40,507 nt of DNA, from assembly GCA_007130865.1 (NCBI GenBank), contig SLRR01000062.1, positions 1 through 40,507 on the forward strand, written 5' to 3'. The notes under the pieces are model-generated. The model was not told the origin of the DNA, did no database searches, and was given only the letters and a program-made list of their open reading frames with translations. The DNA is from Spirochaeta sp. (GTDB lineage Bacteria; Spirochaetota; Spirochaetia; DSM-27196; Alkalispirochaetaceae). Each line of letters begins with the position of its first letter. The first letter of the stretch is position 1. The position numbers were made by a program, and so were the translations under genes. This document shows, in pieces, positions 1 to 8,718 of this stretch.

Positions 1-25
1 AACTCCTGCGCCACCGGGTCCGGCC

Positions 26-55
26 TTGACGACGACTTACCACATGAAGTATCGT
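26..55 (+). promoter_or_regulatory. sigma70-type promoter of tRNA-Gln
   Basis: The -35 box TTGACG (26-31) and the -10 box TATCGT (50-55) are separated by 18 bases. The tRNA begins 19 bases after the -10 box. The other two tRNA genes of the window have the same TTGAC-N18 arrangement. Seen by eye only; no transcription data. Confidence 0.5.
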
Positions 56-74
56 TTCGCCTCGATTGACACGG

Positions 75-146
75 TGGGGCGTCGCCAAGTGGTAAGGCAC
101 CGGGTTTTGATCCCGGCATGCGCAGGTTCGAATCCTGCCGCCCCAG
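75..146 (+). tRNA. tRNA-Gln (anticodon TTG)
   Basis: A complete cloverleaf can be drawn: a 7-bp acceptor stem (75-81 with 139-145), an anticodon stem CCGGG/CCCGG around loop TTTTGAT giving anticodon TTG (codon CAA), and a T arm GCAGG/CCTGC with loop TTCGAAT. The discriminator base is G146, as usual for tRNA-Gln. The 3' end reads GCAT rather than GCCA, so the CCA tail is not fully encoded and must be added enzymatically. The next gene, rplY, starts 34 bases downstream with no terminator between, so co-transcription is likely. Confidence 0.95.
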
Positions 147-166
147 CATATACCGTGATCGTTTCA

Positions 167-171
167 AGGAG
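167..171 (+). promoter_or_regulatory. Shine-Dalgarno of rplY
   Basis: AGGAG lies 9 bases before the ATG at 181. It fixes the start of L25 there and not at the in-frame ATG at 118, which lies inside tRNA-Gln. Confidence 0.8.
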
Positions 172-180
172 AAATTTGAA

Positions 181-816
181 ATGGCAAAGACAGTTGTACT
201 AAACGGGCAGCCTCGTGAGGAACTTGGTTCAGGATCCGCCGGACGATTGCGCCGGGAAGGTCAAATCCCTGCGGTGGTCTACGGCCACACGGACCCGCTG
301 CATTGTTCGATCAGCGCTCGTGACTTCTATACCACGTTTCATACCGTTTCGGAGAGTACGATCGTGACGCTTAAAGTGGGCAAGGAAAAGCGGGACGTAC
401 TCATCAAGGACTACGACGAGGATATCACCACCGGTAATGTCCGTCACATCGATTTCTTTGAAATTGAGAAAGGCAAGAAGCTGCGGACTCACGTGGCTAT
501 CGAGTTTGAGGGTTCTCCCGCGGGTGTCCGGGAAGGCGGCATCCTCGACCATAACCTCTATCAGCTCGATATCGAATGTCTGCCCAAGGATATTCCGGAG
601 CACCTCGTGGTGGACGTGAGTAGCCTCGGTGTTGACGACGTACTCCACGTGCGGGATCTCGTCATTCCCGAAGGTGTCAAGGTTCTGACTAATCTTGATC
701 AGACCGTGTGTTCGATCATCATACCGCGTGCGGTTGTTGAAGAAGAAGAAGGCGAGGAAGAAGGCGCCGAACCCGAGGTCGTCAAGAAAGAGGAAGCGGC
801 CGACGACGAAGAGTAG
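181..816 (+). CDS. rplY: 50S ribosomal protein L25/CTC (TL5-type)
   Basis: This 211-residue protein is a long-form bL25 that binds 5S rRNA in the large ribosomal subunit. The N-terminal half carries the 5S-binding domain, including the family stretch REGQIPAVVYG near residues 26-36. The second half is the CTC/TL5 beta domain, with the proline-rich segment PEHLVVDVSSL around residue 140. The last 25 or so residues are a highly acidic Glu/Asp tail, common in this form. The start at 181 is chosen because it follows AGGAG and gives the normal MAK-type N terminus. It is the first protein gene of a long + strand run; pth begins 4 bases after its stop, so the two are probably translated from one message. 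Confidence 0.95.
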   Translation: MAKTVVLNGQPREELGSGSAGRLRREGQIPAVVYGHTDPLHCSISARDFYTTFHTVSESTIVTLKVGKEKRDVLIKDYDEDITTGNVRHIDFFEIEKGKKLRTHVAIEFEGSPAGVREGGILDHNLYQLDIECLPKDIPEHLVVDVSSLGVDDVLHVRDLVIPEGVKVLTNLDQTVCSIIIPRAVVEEEEGEEEGAEPEVVKKEEAADDEE

Positions 817-820
817 TTCC

Positions 821-1423
821 TTGGTCGGACGGTTTCTTCTGGTCGGCCTCGGTAATCCCGGGCCGACGTACCACAGGACGAGGCACAACGTGGGATTCGA
901 TTGCCTCGACAGGATCGTCGGCGAGACCGGTTCCCGCTGGAAGAAGCCATGGTTCCGGCCGGTACACGTGGTCGCCTCGCCCGATCTGGTCTGCGTAAAA
1001 CCTCTCACGTACATGAACCGCTGCGGGCAGGTATTTCCGTGGATTCTTTCGCGGTACGGTGTGGAGCGCGACCGCCTGTGCGTGGTTGTCGACAACATGG
1101 ATCTTCCTCCCGGAGAGATCCGAATGAAGCGTCGCGGCGGACCCGCGGGACACAACGGCTTGAAGTCTATCGGTGAAGTTCTCAATACCGATGAGTACCC
1201 CCGACTCTATATCGGTATCGGCCGACCCCACAGCGAGGTCAGTACCGTGGAGCACGTGCTCGGTCGTTTTGATCAAACCCACCGGTTTCTCGTGGATGAG
1301 GCGTTGGACCGGATCGTGCCGGTTTTTGCCAAGGCCGCTGAGTATTCTACCGAACAGCTGATTACCGCGATCAACGACCGGCGTCGTCCGTCGGAAACGT
1401 CCGGCCGACGGACGAATCTCTAG
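821..1423 (+). CDS. pth: peptidyl-tRNA hydrolase
   Basis: Pth releases tRNA from peptidyl-tRNAs that drop off the ribosome, in the cytoplasm. The family signature appears from the start: LLVGLGNPGPTY (residues about 6-17), then the catalytic His in TRHNVGFD and the motif KPLTYMNRCG. Further on come VVVDNMDLPPGEIRMKRRGGPAGHNGLKS (first part cited as DNMDLPPG) and YPRLYIGIGRP. The reading frame is open upstream but runs through rplY in another frame. The only start that gives the correct N terminus is TTG at 821, with a weak GAAGAG Shine-Dalgarno inside the end of rplY. The result is 200 residues, normal for the family. The C-terminal tail is Arg-rich. L25 next to Pth is a common bacterial arrangement. 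Confidence 0.94.
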   Translation: MVGRFLLVGLGNPGPTYHRTRHNVGFDCLDRIVGETGSRWKKPWFRPVHVVASPDLVCVKPLTYMNRCGQVFPWILSRYGVERDRLCVVVDNMDLPPGEIRMKRRGGPAGHNGLKSIGEVLNTDEYPRLYIGIGRPHSEVSTVEHVLGRFDQTHRFLVDEALDRIVPVFAKAAEYSTEQLITAINDRRRPSETSGRRTNL

Positions 1424-1434
1424 ATGGTAAAACG

Positions 1435-2958
1435 ATGACTCGACGGGAAGATCTGTCGGAGGCTGTCGTCCGGGCCCTGAAAAACTCCGATGTTCGCCCT
1501 GGAACCTCTCTCCTCGTCGCTTGTTCCGGTGGCAGAGACAGTATCGCGCTGGCACATGCGCTGACTGTGTCCGGGGCGTACGACGTGGTTCTGGCGCACG
1601 TGGATCACGGAATCCGCGAGGCGGGATCCCGCCGGGAAGAGCGGGACGTGGTTGACCGGCTGGCGGAACGGTTGAGTGTTCCTCTCCTGCGTCGAACGGT
1701 CTCCCCCGGTCTGATCGACGAAATAGCGCGGCGCCAGGGGCGGAGTCTGGAAGAAACAGCCCGTACCGTACGATATCGAAAACTCTCGCGCATCGCCCGC
1801 GAGCTTAGCCGGAGGGAAGGGCGAGTACCTCGAATCGTTACGGCGCACCACCGTGGTGACCAGTTTGAGACGATCATAATGCGCCTCTTTTCCGGCCGAT
1901 CTCCCGAAGAGCCGCTCGGTATCCCCGTGGAGCGTCCTCTTTCCTCCGAAGATCCCCCGGTTTACGTGATTCGTCCCTTGTTGAATATATCGCCGGCGAC
2001 GCTGCGTTCCTACGTGGCCGCCCAGGATCTTCCCTATATCGAGGATCCCACCAATGCCGATCGGAGTTACTTGCGAAATCGTGTTCGTGCGGACCTTGTC
2101 CCGATGTTGGAGAGAACGTTCCCGGACACGGACGTGTCTGCCACGGTAGCTCGATTTGCAGAGGAACAGCAGAGAGTTGTAGATGCGGTTACGGACCTTG
2201 TTCCACCGGACGCCTGGGGCGAGTTTCGGAAGGGCCGTTGGCGTGTACGCCGGTCGGAGCTGGTGTCGCTTCCGGCGACCGCCCGGAACCTGGTGCTTCG
2301 TCGGGCGGTAAAGCGATACAGCCGCAACAGACGCGTCGGATTCGCGCCGTTCCGCGACGCGCTGGAGCGGTTTACATCGGGACGGAGTGGTACATCGCCA
2401 CCCGGTACTTCGCCTGCCGGCACGTCACGTTCCAGCACGTGGCCTGCCGGTACGGAAGTGCAGGGAGAAACCACCGCGGGAGGCTTGACGTTGCGCTGGG
2501 GACCGACATTCGTTGAGTTGTTTCCCGATCTTGTCCGCACCGGCCGCTGTGGTTATCTTTGGAGCGTGGACGATGCGGCTGACCTGAGTATTCGCTGGAC
2601 CGACGGTCGCGTCGTAGCCGGCACGCCAACCCGCACCGACCCGTACAGGTGGAAAATCGGTCCCGTCCGTCCTCCCGTGGTGGTACGTCCTCGACGGGAG
2701 GGAGACCGGATCGTCTACCATGACGAACCGCGTAATATCGCAGACCTCCTGAAGCGTACTACCCGGTCTTCCGCGGTACGGCGGTACGCGCCGGTACTGG
2801 AAGATCGACAGGGGATCGTCGCGATAGTGGCTGCTGAGGGTCCCCTTTGTGTTCGCGATGGGGTAGAGTACACGAAGACAACAACCATACGGTACAGGGA
2901 CGGTATTACCCTGAGTATCAAAGACGAGGAAACTGGAGACGATGCAGAACGGCAATAA
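1435..2958 (+). CDS. tilS: tRNA(Ile)-lysidine synthase
   Basis: TilS adds lysine to C34 of the tRNA-Ile that reads AUA, using ATP. The PP-loop ATP pyrophosphatase motif SGGRDS is at residues 31-36, followed by HVDHGIR, the HHRGDQFETIIMRLFSGRS segment (HHRGDQFET shown) and the LLNISPATLRSY region. The C-terminal TilS domain is recognisable around PRREGDRI and ADLLKRTTRS. At 507 residues it is longer than E. coli TilS (about 430). The excess is partly a Gly/Ser/Thr/Pro-rich insert near residues 313-345 made of degenerate GTSP-like units. The ATG at 1435 is 11 bases after pth; the 3' end overlaps ftsH by 17 bases, indicating coupled translation. Confidence 0.92.
   Translation: MTRREDLSEAVVRALKNSDVRPGTSLLVACSGGRDSIALAHALTVSGAYDVVLAHVDHGIREAGSRREERDVVDRLAERLSVPLLRRTVSPGLIDEIARRQGRSLEETARTVRYRKLSRIARELSRREGRVPRIVTAHHRGDQFETIIMRLFSGRSPEEPLGIPVERPLSSEDPPVYVIRPLLNISPATLRSYVAAQDLPYIEDPTNADRSYLRNRVRADLVPMLERTFPDTDVSATVARFAEEQQRVVDAVTDLVPPDAWGEFRKGRWRVRRSELVSLPATARNLVLRRAVKRYSRNRRVGFAPFRDALERFTSGRSGTSPPGTSPAGTSRSSTWPAGTEVQGETTAGGLTLRWGPTFVELFPDLVRTGRCGYLWSVDDAADLSIRWTDGRVVAGTPTRTDPYRWKIGPVRPPVVVRPRREGDRIVYHDEPRNIADLLKRTTRSSAVRRYAPVLEDRQGIVAIVAAEGPLCVRDGVEYTKTTTIRYRDGITLSIKDEETGDDAERQ
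2373..2463 (+). repeat. low-complexity GTSP-like insert within tilS
   Basis: This segment encodes a Thr/Ser/Gly/Pro-rich stretch with imperfect repeats such as GTSPPGTSPAGTS and WPAGT, between the central and C-terminal domains of TilS. The DNA shows repeated GGTACnTCGCC-like units. It is in frame and probably a flexible linker. Boundaries are approximate. Confidence 0.55.
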
Positions 2959-4915
2959 CGGCGATCCCCGTAAAAACGGGGGCAACCAGAACGATAACAA
3001 TAACTTCAACTTCAACTTTCGGAACAACCGGTTCGCCCTGATTTTTCTCGTCGCGCTCCTGGGTATGTTCGTGGTGATGTTGTTTTCCAACACCCAGCCG
3101 GCGGGTCAGGAGATCCCCTATTCCCAGTTCCTGGGTTATCTGCAGGAAGGACAGGTAGACTCCGTCCGGATCGTGGATCAGTACGAGATACAGGGTACGC
3201 TTCGCACCGCCGATGGGGAGACCCGTCCGTTTATGACGAACATCCCTTATTTTGACGATTCCCTGGTACGGACGCTCCGGGAGCAAGGTGTGCGGTTCTC
3301 CGGATCGCCTCGTCCTGTCTCTCCGTTTCAGGTTCTGCTGGAGTTCTTCCCCTGGATGATCGGGTTCTTTTTTATCTGGTTCATGTTCCGTCAGATCCAG
3401 GGCAGCGGTAACCGGGCGTTCTCCTTCGGCAAGAGTAAAGCCAAGCGGTATCTCGAAGAAGGGATCAAGATCACTTTTGACGACGTGGCGGGCCAGAACG
3501 AAGCCAAGTACGAGCTGCAGGAAGTGGTGGAGTTTCTCAAGAGCCCGGACAAGTTTACCAAGATCGGAGCGAAGATTCCCAAGGGAGTACTCCTGGTGGG
3601 AATGCCCGGTACCGGTAAGACGCTCCTCGCAAAAGCGTGCGCCGGAGAAGCGGGGGTTTCCTTCTTTCATATGAGCGGTTCCGACTTTGTTGAGATGTTT
3701 GTAGGGGTGGGAGCGAGCCGCGTGCGCGATCTCTTTGAACAGGGTCGCAAGAGCGCTCCCTGTATCATTTTCATCGACGAGCTCGACGCGGTGGGACGCA
3801 CCCGTGGCGCCGGGTACGGCGGCGGTCACGATGAACGGGAGCAGACGCTCAACCAGATGCTGGTGGAGATGGACGGATTCGACACCAAATCGGGTGTGAT
3901 CGTCCTGGCGGCGACCAACCGTCCAGATGTTCTCGATCCGGCGATTCTGCGTCCTGGGCGGTTTGACCGGCAGGTCACCGTGGATATGCCGGACGTACAG
4001 GAACGGCAGGCGATCCTCCGGGTGCACTGCAATAATATCAAACTCGGCGCCGATGTTGATCTCAACCGCTTTGCCCGGGCGACACCCGGGTCGAGCGGTG
4101 CGGACCTGGCCAACCTGGTGAACGAAGCAGCGCTGTACGCGGCGCGTAAGAACAAGGAAACGGTAGAGGCGGAGGATTTTGAGGAAGCGCGGGACAAGTT
4201 GCTCATGGGGGTCGCGCGCAAGTCCCGGATTATCAACGAGGAAGAGAAACTCAAAACCGCGCGTCATGAAGCGGGGCATGCGCTTCTTCACTACTACCTG
4301 GATAACGCCGATCCCTTGCACAAGGTAACGGTCATACCCCGGGGACGGGCCCTGGGCGTAGCGTTCTCCCTGCCGGAACAGGACAGTTACAGCAAGCATT
4401 CGGGTTATCTCCGGGATAGAATCAAGATCTCCTTCGGCGGATATATCGCGGAACGGATGTTCTACGAGGATACCAGTACCGGCGTCCAGAACGACCTCAA
4501 ACAGGCCACGGAACTGGCCCGACGGATGGTAATGGAGTGGGGCATGAGCGATCTCGGCCCGGTATCATTCGGGCAGGAGGACGAGCCGATCTTTCTGGGT
4601 AAGCAGATCGCTACCCACAAGGATTACTCCGAGGAGACCGCCCGTTCGATCGACGAGGAGGTCCGGCGTATACTCAACGACTCTTTCCATGCTGCCGAAG
4701 AGATTCTCAAGGCGCATCGGGATCAGCTGGAGACGCTCGCCCGAACGCTCGTGGAGAAAGAGACTCTCGGGGATTACGAGATCCGGGAGATGTTCGGGTT
4801 TCCGCTTCCGGCCCCGGCGGAAGAACCCGCCGGGAGAACCGGTCCGGAGGAAGCATCCCAGTCCGGTGATGATCCGGGAGGTACAGGTGAGGAAGAAAAC
4901 GAGGGAGCCTCGTAG
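2942..4915 (+). CDS. ftsH: ATP-dependent zinc metalloprotease FtsH
   Basis: FtsH is the membrane-anchored AAA+ protease that degrades misfolded membrane proteins and some regulators. After an Asn-rich cytoplasmic N terminus come TM1 (residues about 24-42), an extracytoplasmic domain, and TM2 (about 134-150). The AAA module has Walker A GMPGTGKT (residues 220-227), Walker [13 protein letters not shown] and the arginine-finger region [10 protein letters not shown]. The zinc site HEAGH is at residues 442-446. The length of 657 residues is typical. The C-terminal tail is acidic and Pro-rich. The gene overlaps tilS by 17 bases and the following gene by 29. tilS-ftsH order is also known from Treponema (recalled, not checked here). 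Confidence 0.97.
   Translation: MQNGNNGDPRKNGGNQNDNNNFNFNFRNNRFALIFLVALLGMFVVMLFSNTQPAGQEIPYSQFLGYLQEGQVDSVRIVDQYEIQGTLRTADGETRPFMTNIPYFDDSLVRTLREQGVRFSGSPRPVSPFQVLLEFFPWMIGFFFIWFMFRQIQGSGNRAFSFGKSKAKRYLEEGIKITFDDVAGQNEAKYELQEVVEFLKSPDKFTKIGAKIPKGVLLVGMPGTGKTLLAKACAGEAGVSFFHMSGSDFVEMFVGVGASRVRDLFEQGRKSAPCIIFIDELDAVGRTRGAGYGGGHDEREQTLNQMLVEMDGFDTKSGVIVLAATNRPDVLDPAILRPGRFDRQVTVDMPDVQERQAILRVHCNNIKLGADVDLNRFARATPGSSGADLANLVNEAALYAARKNKETVEAEDFEEARDKLLMGVARKSRIINEEEKLKTARHEAGHALLHYYLDNADPLHKVTVIPRGRALGVAFSLPEQDSYSKHSGYLRDRIKISFGGYIAERMFYEDTSTGVQNDLKQATELARRMVMEWGMSDLGPVSFGQEDEPIFLGKQIATHKDYSEETARSIDEEVRRILNDSFHAAEEILKAHRDQLETLARTLVEKETLGDYEIREMFGFPLPAPAEEPAGRTGPEEASQSGDDPGGTGEEENEGAS
4876..4881 (+). 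promoter_or_regulatory. Shine-Dalgarno inside the ftsH 3' end
   Basis: GGGAGG lies 5 bases before the GTG at 4887 and supports that codon, rather than the in-frame ATG at 4869, as the start of the next gene. Confidence 0.6.
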
Positions 4916-6467
4916 GGGATCGGGACGTAATCGAATTACTTCGCTTGTCCTGATTACGCTCTTTATCGCGATACCGGGCATTCTCGGATCCCAGGAATTC
5001 GATCAGTCGCTCGCTTCAGATCTCGTGGAGGAAGCCCGGGTACTGATCGAACTCGGCGATCACGAGGGCGCCCGGTTTCTGCTTCGCCGCGCATACGCTG
5101 TGGATCCGGAAGCGGGAGATCCGCTGGTTCTACTGGCTGTTATCGAACCGCAAACCCGGGAAACGCGACATTTCCGGGAACATCTTTTACGCCGGGCCGG
5201 CACGCTTCGACTTCGAACGGTATCGGAAGAGAAGAGACTGGAAGCCCTTGCCAGGGTTCTTATCGATACGGGCCGTTCCGGTGAAGCGGTGGATATACTT
5301 GACCGGTACCTGCACACCCGGGATGGCGTCGGAGCGGTACACGCCGCGATGTCCGCCGTTCTCGAGCCCTCCCTGATCCAGCTTGACGCGGGCGTTCATA
5401 TAATGTCGGACGATTCGAAACTGGCCGAATTGGAGCGGCTCTTTCTGGAAGCGCTGCTCGAGAGCGATCCCGGATGGTTCTCCTCGGCGATACTCGCGCG
5501 GGTGCGGGCGCGATTTCCGGAGGACCGGCATGCCGCGTACATCGACTGGAGCAGAGCGAGAGCCCTTTCTTCCATGATGCTCGAGTCGATCGATACACAG
5601 GACCCCCGGATGCTCCGGCTCCTGGTGAACCTGCTTCCGCCGGAACGCACGGTGCTGCGGGACTACGTCACATCCAGGTACTACCTGAGCGGCGGGGACG
5701 ACCCGATACCGGCGATAAAGAACGCACTCCTCTACGCGGAGACCGGAGCGACTCCCCGGACATACCGGGAATATCTTCCGGAGGAGATCGACTGGAACCG
5801 GGACAAACGGATCTGGGAAACGATCGCTCGGTACCGTACAGTGAGCGACTGGACGGAAGATCTGCCTGAGCCGTTCGACGAGGCGTACCGCTCCCTGCGG
5901 GATTCGGAAAACCTTGAGCTGGAGCGACCAAGCAACCGCGGGACTTCCGTCGAGGTATACAGAGTCGACGATACATATCTCCGACGGTGGTACCTCGACG
6001 AGAATGGCGACGGATTGTTCGACTGGATCGTAGATTTCGATACCCCCGAGGTGCGCCTGTATCATCGGGAGAACGACCAGGTGCTCAGGGTCGATTATCG
6101 GCCGTACCCGTTGGTGACTGGGGTGAACGTTTATCCGATCGTACCGGAATCAGACCGGTGGAGGATAGACCCGCCGGCGGAACGCATCGACCCGGGCGGG
6201 GCTCGGCGGTGGGTCCCCCCGCAACCGGTCCCGTTTGATCCCGACTTGAGGCTGCACGTTACCGCGGCCGGCGTTCATCCCTTTGCAGCATTGGACGACC
6301 CCGCCGGATTTCCGCTTCCCCTGGTCCTGGCGGGACAGATCGCTGTCAACCCCACCGTACAGGAGCGCTTCGTGCGACAGCTGGACTCGGTGGACAGTCG
6401 ACCCCTGTCGGAGTTTGATTCCCGGGAGGAGACGGGATACCTTAGATCCCTGGGGATGATTCGATGA
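4887..6467 (+). CDS. exported protein of unknown function with helical TPR-like N-terminal half
   Basis: I do not recognise a named family. Starting at GTG 4887, the 526-residue product begins with a basic segment ([16 protein letters not shown]) and a hydrophobic stretch (about residues 18-35) ending near GILGSQ. This is a plausible signal peptide, so the protein is probably periplasmic. Residues about 40-260 are alpha-helical and repeat-like (for example LVEEARVLIELGDHEGARFLLRRAY), suggesting TPR or Sel1-like repeats. The second half is richer in beta strands and contains an Asp-rich stretch resembling EF-hand loops (DENGDGLFDWIVD, residue about 372). The 5' end overlaps ftsH by 29 bases and the 3' end shares ATGA with the protease gene downstream, so the two exported proteins are probably co-produced and may work together (inference). 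Confidence 0.7.
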   Translation: MRKKTREPRRGSGRNRITSLVLITLFIAIPGILGSQEFDQSLASDLVEEARVLIELGDHEGARFLLRRAYAVDPEAGDPLVLLAVIEPQTRETRHFREHLLRRAGTLRLRTVSEEKRLEALARVLIDTGRSGEAVDILDRYLHTRDGVGAVHAAMSAVLEPSLIQLDAGVHIMSDDSKLAELERLFLEALLESDPGWFSSAILARVRARFPEDRHAAYIDWSRARALSSMMLESIDTQDPRMLRLLVNLLPPERTVLRDYVTSRYYLSGGDDPIPAIKNALLYAETGATPRTYREYLPEEIDWNRDKRIWETIARYRTVSDWTEDLPEPFDEAYRSLRDSENLELERPSNRGTSVEVYRVDDTYLRRWYLDENGDGLFDWIVDFDTPEVRLYHRENDQVLRVDYRPYPLVTGVNVYPIVPESDRWRIDPPAERIDPGGARRWVPPQPVPFDPDLRLHVTAAGVHPFAALDDPAGFPLPLVLAGQIAVNPTVQERFVRQLDSVDSRPLSEFDSREETGYLRSLGMIR

Positions 6468-8299
6468 GATGGACGCTCAAGGGTTTCTTACCGGTAATCG
6501 CGCTGCCGGGTGTGCTGCTGCTCGGCGCCTGTGCAAGTACTCCACCGGCATATGTGAGCCCTCCACTGGACCGGCGAGACCTCCTGGTGGATCACGTGGA
6601 GGATCACCTCGGCGCCGGCCGCGCCGGCGCGGCCCTGGACCGCTTGAGCTTCGGCCTCGATCGGGGTCTCCTGGAACCGGAGTGGGTTGCGGGGGTCCTG
6701 GAGCGGATTGCGGACAAGTTCCGGGAACAGTACCGACGTGGAATGCGTGATCGAGACTACGACGCCGTTCTACAATCACGCTGGAATCTGGAACAGCTTC
6801 TACCGGATCCTCTTCAAGCGGGGTTTTCCGGTGATAGCGGGGAGTTAAACGGCCTCCTCACACGGGACGAAATCCTGCTGGAATGGGCCGGGTATGACCT
6901 GGATCGGGGGGAACCGATCCTGGCGATGTACCGGATGCTGCGGAGGTCGACACTCGCGGACCTTGAGCGGGAAACGGCGCAGGAGTTCTTCGGCCTTGCC
7001 CGCAAGTACAACAACGACGAACTCGCGTTACGTTTGAGCCGCGTTCTTGAGCGCTCTCAGGAGAATAACGAGGAGTATCCGACGCTGATAGCTCGGGACG
7101 AACGAACGCCGTCGGAGATGCTCGCCGGTACGGTAACGGTCTGGGTAAACCGGGGAATCAGGATCTCCGATGGGGTAGGCGTACCGGACCGCGTGATCGG
7201 CAGCGGCTTCTTTGTCGATCCCCGTGGGTATCTGCTGACCAATTACCACGTGATCTCCAGCGAGGTCGATCCCAGGTACAACGGATATTCCCGACTATAC
7301 ATCCGTCTTCCCGGTCGGCCGAACGAGCGCGTTCCCGCGCGTGTAGTCGGTTACGATCGTGTGTTCGATCTTGCCTTGGTCAAGGTCGAGGTTGATGCTC
7401 CATACGTGTTTTCCCTGAGTGATACGCGACGGCTTTCTCCGGGAGAACGGGTTCTCGCTCTTGGATCACCGGGCGGCCTGGACAGCACGATCACCGCTGG
7501 TATCGTCTCCGCTTCGGGGCGTCGTTTTCTCCAGATGGGCGAGGCGGTACAGATCGACGCTCCCGTAAACCCCGGTAACAGCGGTGGCGCGCTCATCCTG
7601 CCGGACGGCCTGGTAGCGGGAATCGTCTTTGCCGGTATCCCTCAGTTTGAAGGAGTCAACTTTGCAATTCCCTCCTACTGGGTGAGGCATTTCTTCCCGC
7701 GCCTCTTTACGGGGGGAGAGGTGGTGCATCCCTGGCTTGGAGCGGCGTTTCACGCCGGCCGGGAAGGGTTACGGGTCGTGTACGTGCACCCCGGATCTCC
7801 GGCGTACCGCGCAGGGGTCGCGGAGGGACATATCCTGCGATCGATAAATGAACGGAACGTGACGGACCTGGCGGAAGCTCAGGATCTGGTTCTGGAACGA
7901 CGCCCCGGAGATATACTCGTGACCGAATGGGACAAGAGTTCCGTCGAGAGGGGAGTCGTTCGAACGATCACGGTGGCGGAGCGTCCCTTCAGCCCCGTGG
8001 AGGATGCCCTCAAGACGCGATCGATCGAGCATCTCTTCCCGGTCCTCTTTGGAATGGAAGTGGACGAGATCTCCGGTCCGCCCTGGGGACCGGATTTCGT
8101 GATCACCAGCGTACTGCCGGGATCGATCGCGGATGAATCAAGTCTCTCACCGAACGATCCGTTTACGCTCCGAAACTGGCGTGTCGACACGGATCTCCGG
8201 GCAGCGTTCATTCAGATAATAATCCGAAAGCGGAAAGCGGGGTTTATCGAAAGCGGCGTACAGCTGGGAGCGTTCCTCGAAACCGACACGTTCCTCTAG
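6464..8299 (+). CDS. HtrA/DegP-like trypsin-family serine protease, predicted lipoprotein
   Basis: The product is a predicted envelope protease. It starts with a lipoprotein signal peptide whose lipobox LLGAC puts the acylated Cys near residue 23. A helical segment (about 40-210) precedes the trypsin-like domain. The catalytic triad is visible: His262 in LLTNYHVIS, Asp302 in VFDLALVKV and Ser373 in NPGNSGGAL. A PDZ domain follows (about residues 425-510, GLRVVYVHPGSPAYRAGVAEG), and a second, PDZ-like region lies near the C terminus (ITSVLPGSIADESSLSPNDP). At 611 residues it is longer than typical DegP because of the helical N-terminal extension. It overlaps the preceding gene by ATGA. Which substrates it cuts cannot be told from sequence. 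Confidence 0.9.
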   Translation: MRWTLKGFLPVIALPGVLLLGACASTPPAYVSPPLDRRDLLVDHVEDHLGAGRAGAALDRLSFGLDRGLLEPEWVAGVLERIADKFREQYRRGMRDRDYDAVLQSRWNLEQLLPDPLQAGFSGDSGELNGLLTRDEILLEWAGYDLDRGEPILAMYRMLRRSTLADLERETAQEFFGLARKYNNDELALRLSRVLERSQENNEEYPTLIARDERTPSEMLAGTVTVWVNRGIRISDGVGVPDRVIGSGFFVDPRGYLLTNYHVISSEVDPRYNGYSRLYIRLPGRPNERVPARVVGYDRVFDLALVKVEVDAPYVFSLSDTRRLSPGERVLALGSPGGLDSTITAGIVSASGRRFLQMGEAVQIDAPVNPGNSGGALILPDGLVAGIVFAGIPQFEGVNFAIPSYWVRHFFPRLFTGGEVVHPWLGAAFHAGREGLRVVYVHPGSPAYRAGVAEGHILRSINERNVTDLAEAQDLVLERRPGDILVTEWDKSSVERGVVRTITVAERPFSPVEDALKTRSIEHLFPVLFGMEVDEISGPPWGPDFVITSVLPGSIADESSLSPNDPFTLRNWRVDTDLRAAFIQIIIRKRKAGFIESGVQLGAFLETDTFL

Positions 8300-8307
8300 A
8301 CGCAGAC

Positions 8308-8336
8308 GTGCAATTAGCCCCGGTTCGTCCTATAAT
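8308..8336 (+). promoter_or_regulatory. promoter of the chemosensory operon
   Basis: A perfect -10 box TATAAT (8331-8336) lies in the 77-base gap before the STAS gene. The -35 at 17-base spacing is poor (GTGCAA, 8308-8313). A start near 8343 would give a leader of about 34 bases, with AGGAG at 8371-8375. No FliA-type flagellar promoter was seen. Confidence 0.5.
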
Positions 8337-8376
8337 GATCCAAACAGTACATACACAGCGTCGGGAGTGCAGGAGC

Positions 8377-8718
8377 ATGAGTGCGAACGTAAAAGTTGTA
8401 AACCTCCTTGGAGACCTTACCTTATCCACGGTGGACGAGCGTGCGGAGGAGATACGCCGCAGCCTTGAGAGTGCGCCCATGGTGCTGCTCAGCCTCAGTC
8501 GTACCACCGGGATCGACCTTGCGGGGATCCAGCTGCTCTATGCCGCGCGCCGGTACGCCGAGAAAGCGGGGCGATCGCTGCACATAACCGGCTCTGTAGC
8601 GGAGCCGGTGGCGCAGAAACTGTTCAAGTGTGGGTTCACGGAGTCACTGATCCGCCAGGGGCGAGACCTGGACGAGAATTTGCGGGGTTTCTCAAGCGAG
8701 GCGGCCCGGGATGCTTGA
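8377..8718 (+). CDS. STAS-domain protein (anti-anti-sigma-like)
   Basis: The 113-residue protein is a single STAS domain. The start at ATG 8377 follows AGGAG at 8371-8375; the longer open frame upstream has no ribosome site. The N-terminal strand is KVVNLLGDLTLSTVDE and the core motif is TGIDLAGIQLLYAARR. In SpoIIAA-type antagonists the corresponding motif is D-S-S-G, with the first Ser phosphorylated; here it reads D-L-A-G, so that acceptor is absent. Its stop overlaps the start of cheA by 8 bases, so it is made together with the kinase. It probably acts as a binding partner or scaffold within the chemosensory complex rather than as a classical phosphoswitch (inference). Confidence 0.85.
   Translation: MSANVKVVNLLGDLTLSTVDERAEEIRRSLESAPMVLLSLSRTTGIDLAGIQLLYAARRYAEKAGRSLHITGSVAEPVAQKLFKCGFTESLIRQGRDLDENLRGFSSEAARDA

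Noticed and set aside
229-1185. 318-codon minus-strand open frame opposite rplY and pth
   Set aside because: It is antisense to two recognised translation genes with correct family sequence.
2918-4399. 493-codon minus-strand open frame opposite ftsH
   Set aside because: It is fully antisense to FtsH, which has all family motifs, and has no family features of its own.
8300-8376. FliA (flagellar sigma28) promoter upstream of the chemosensory operon
   Set aside because: The gap lacks TAAA-N15-GCCGATAA; it has a sigma70-type TATAAT instead.
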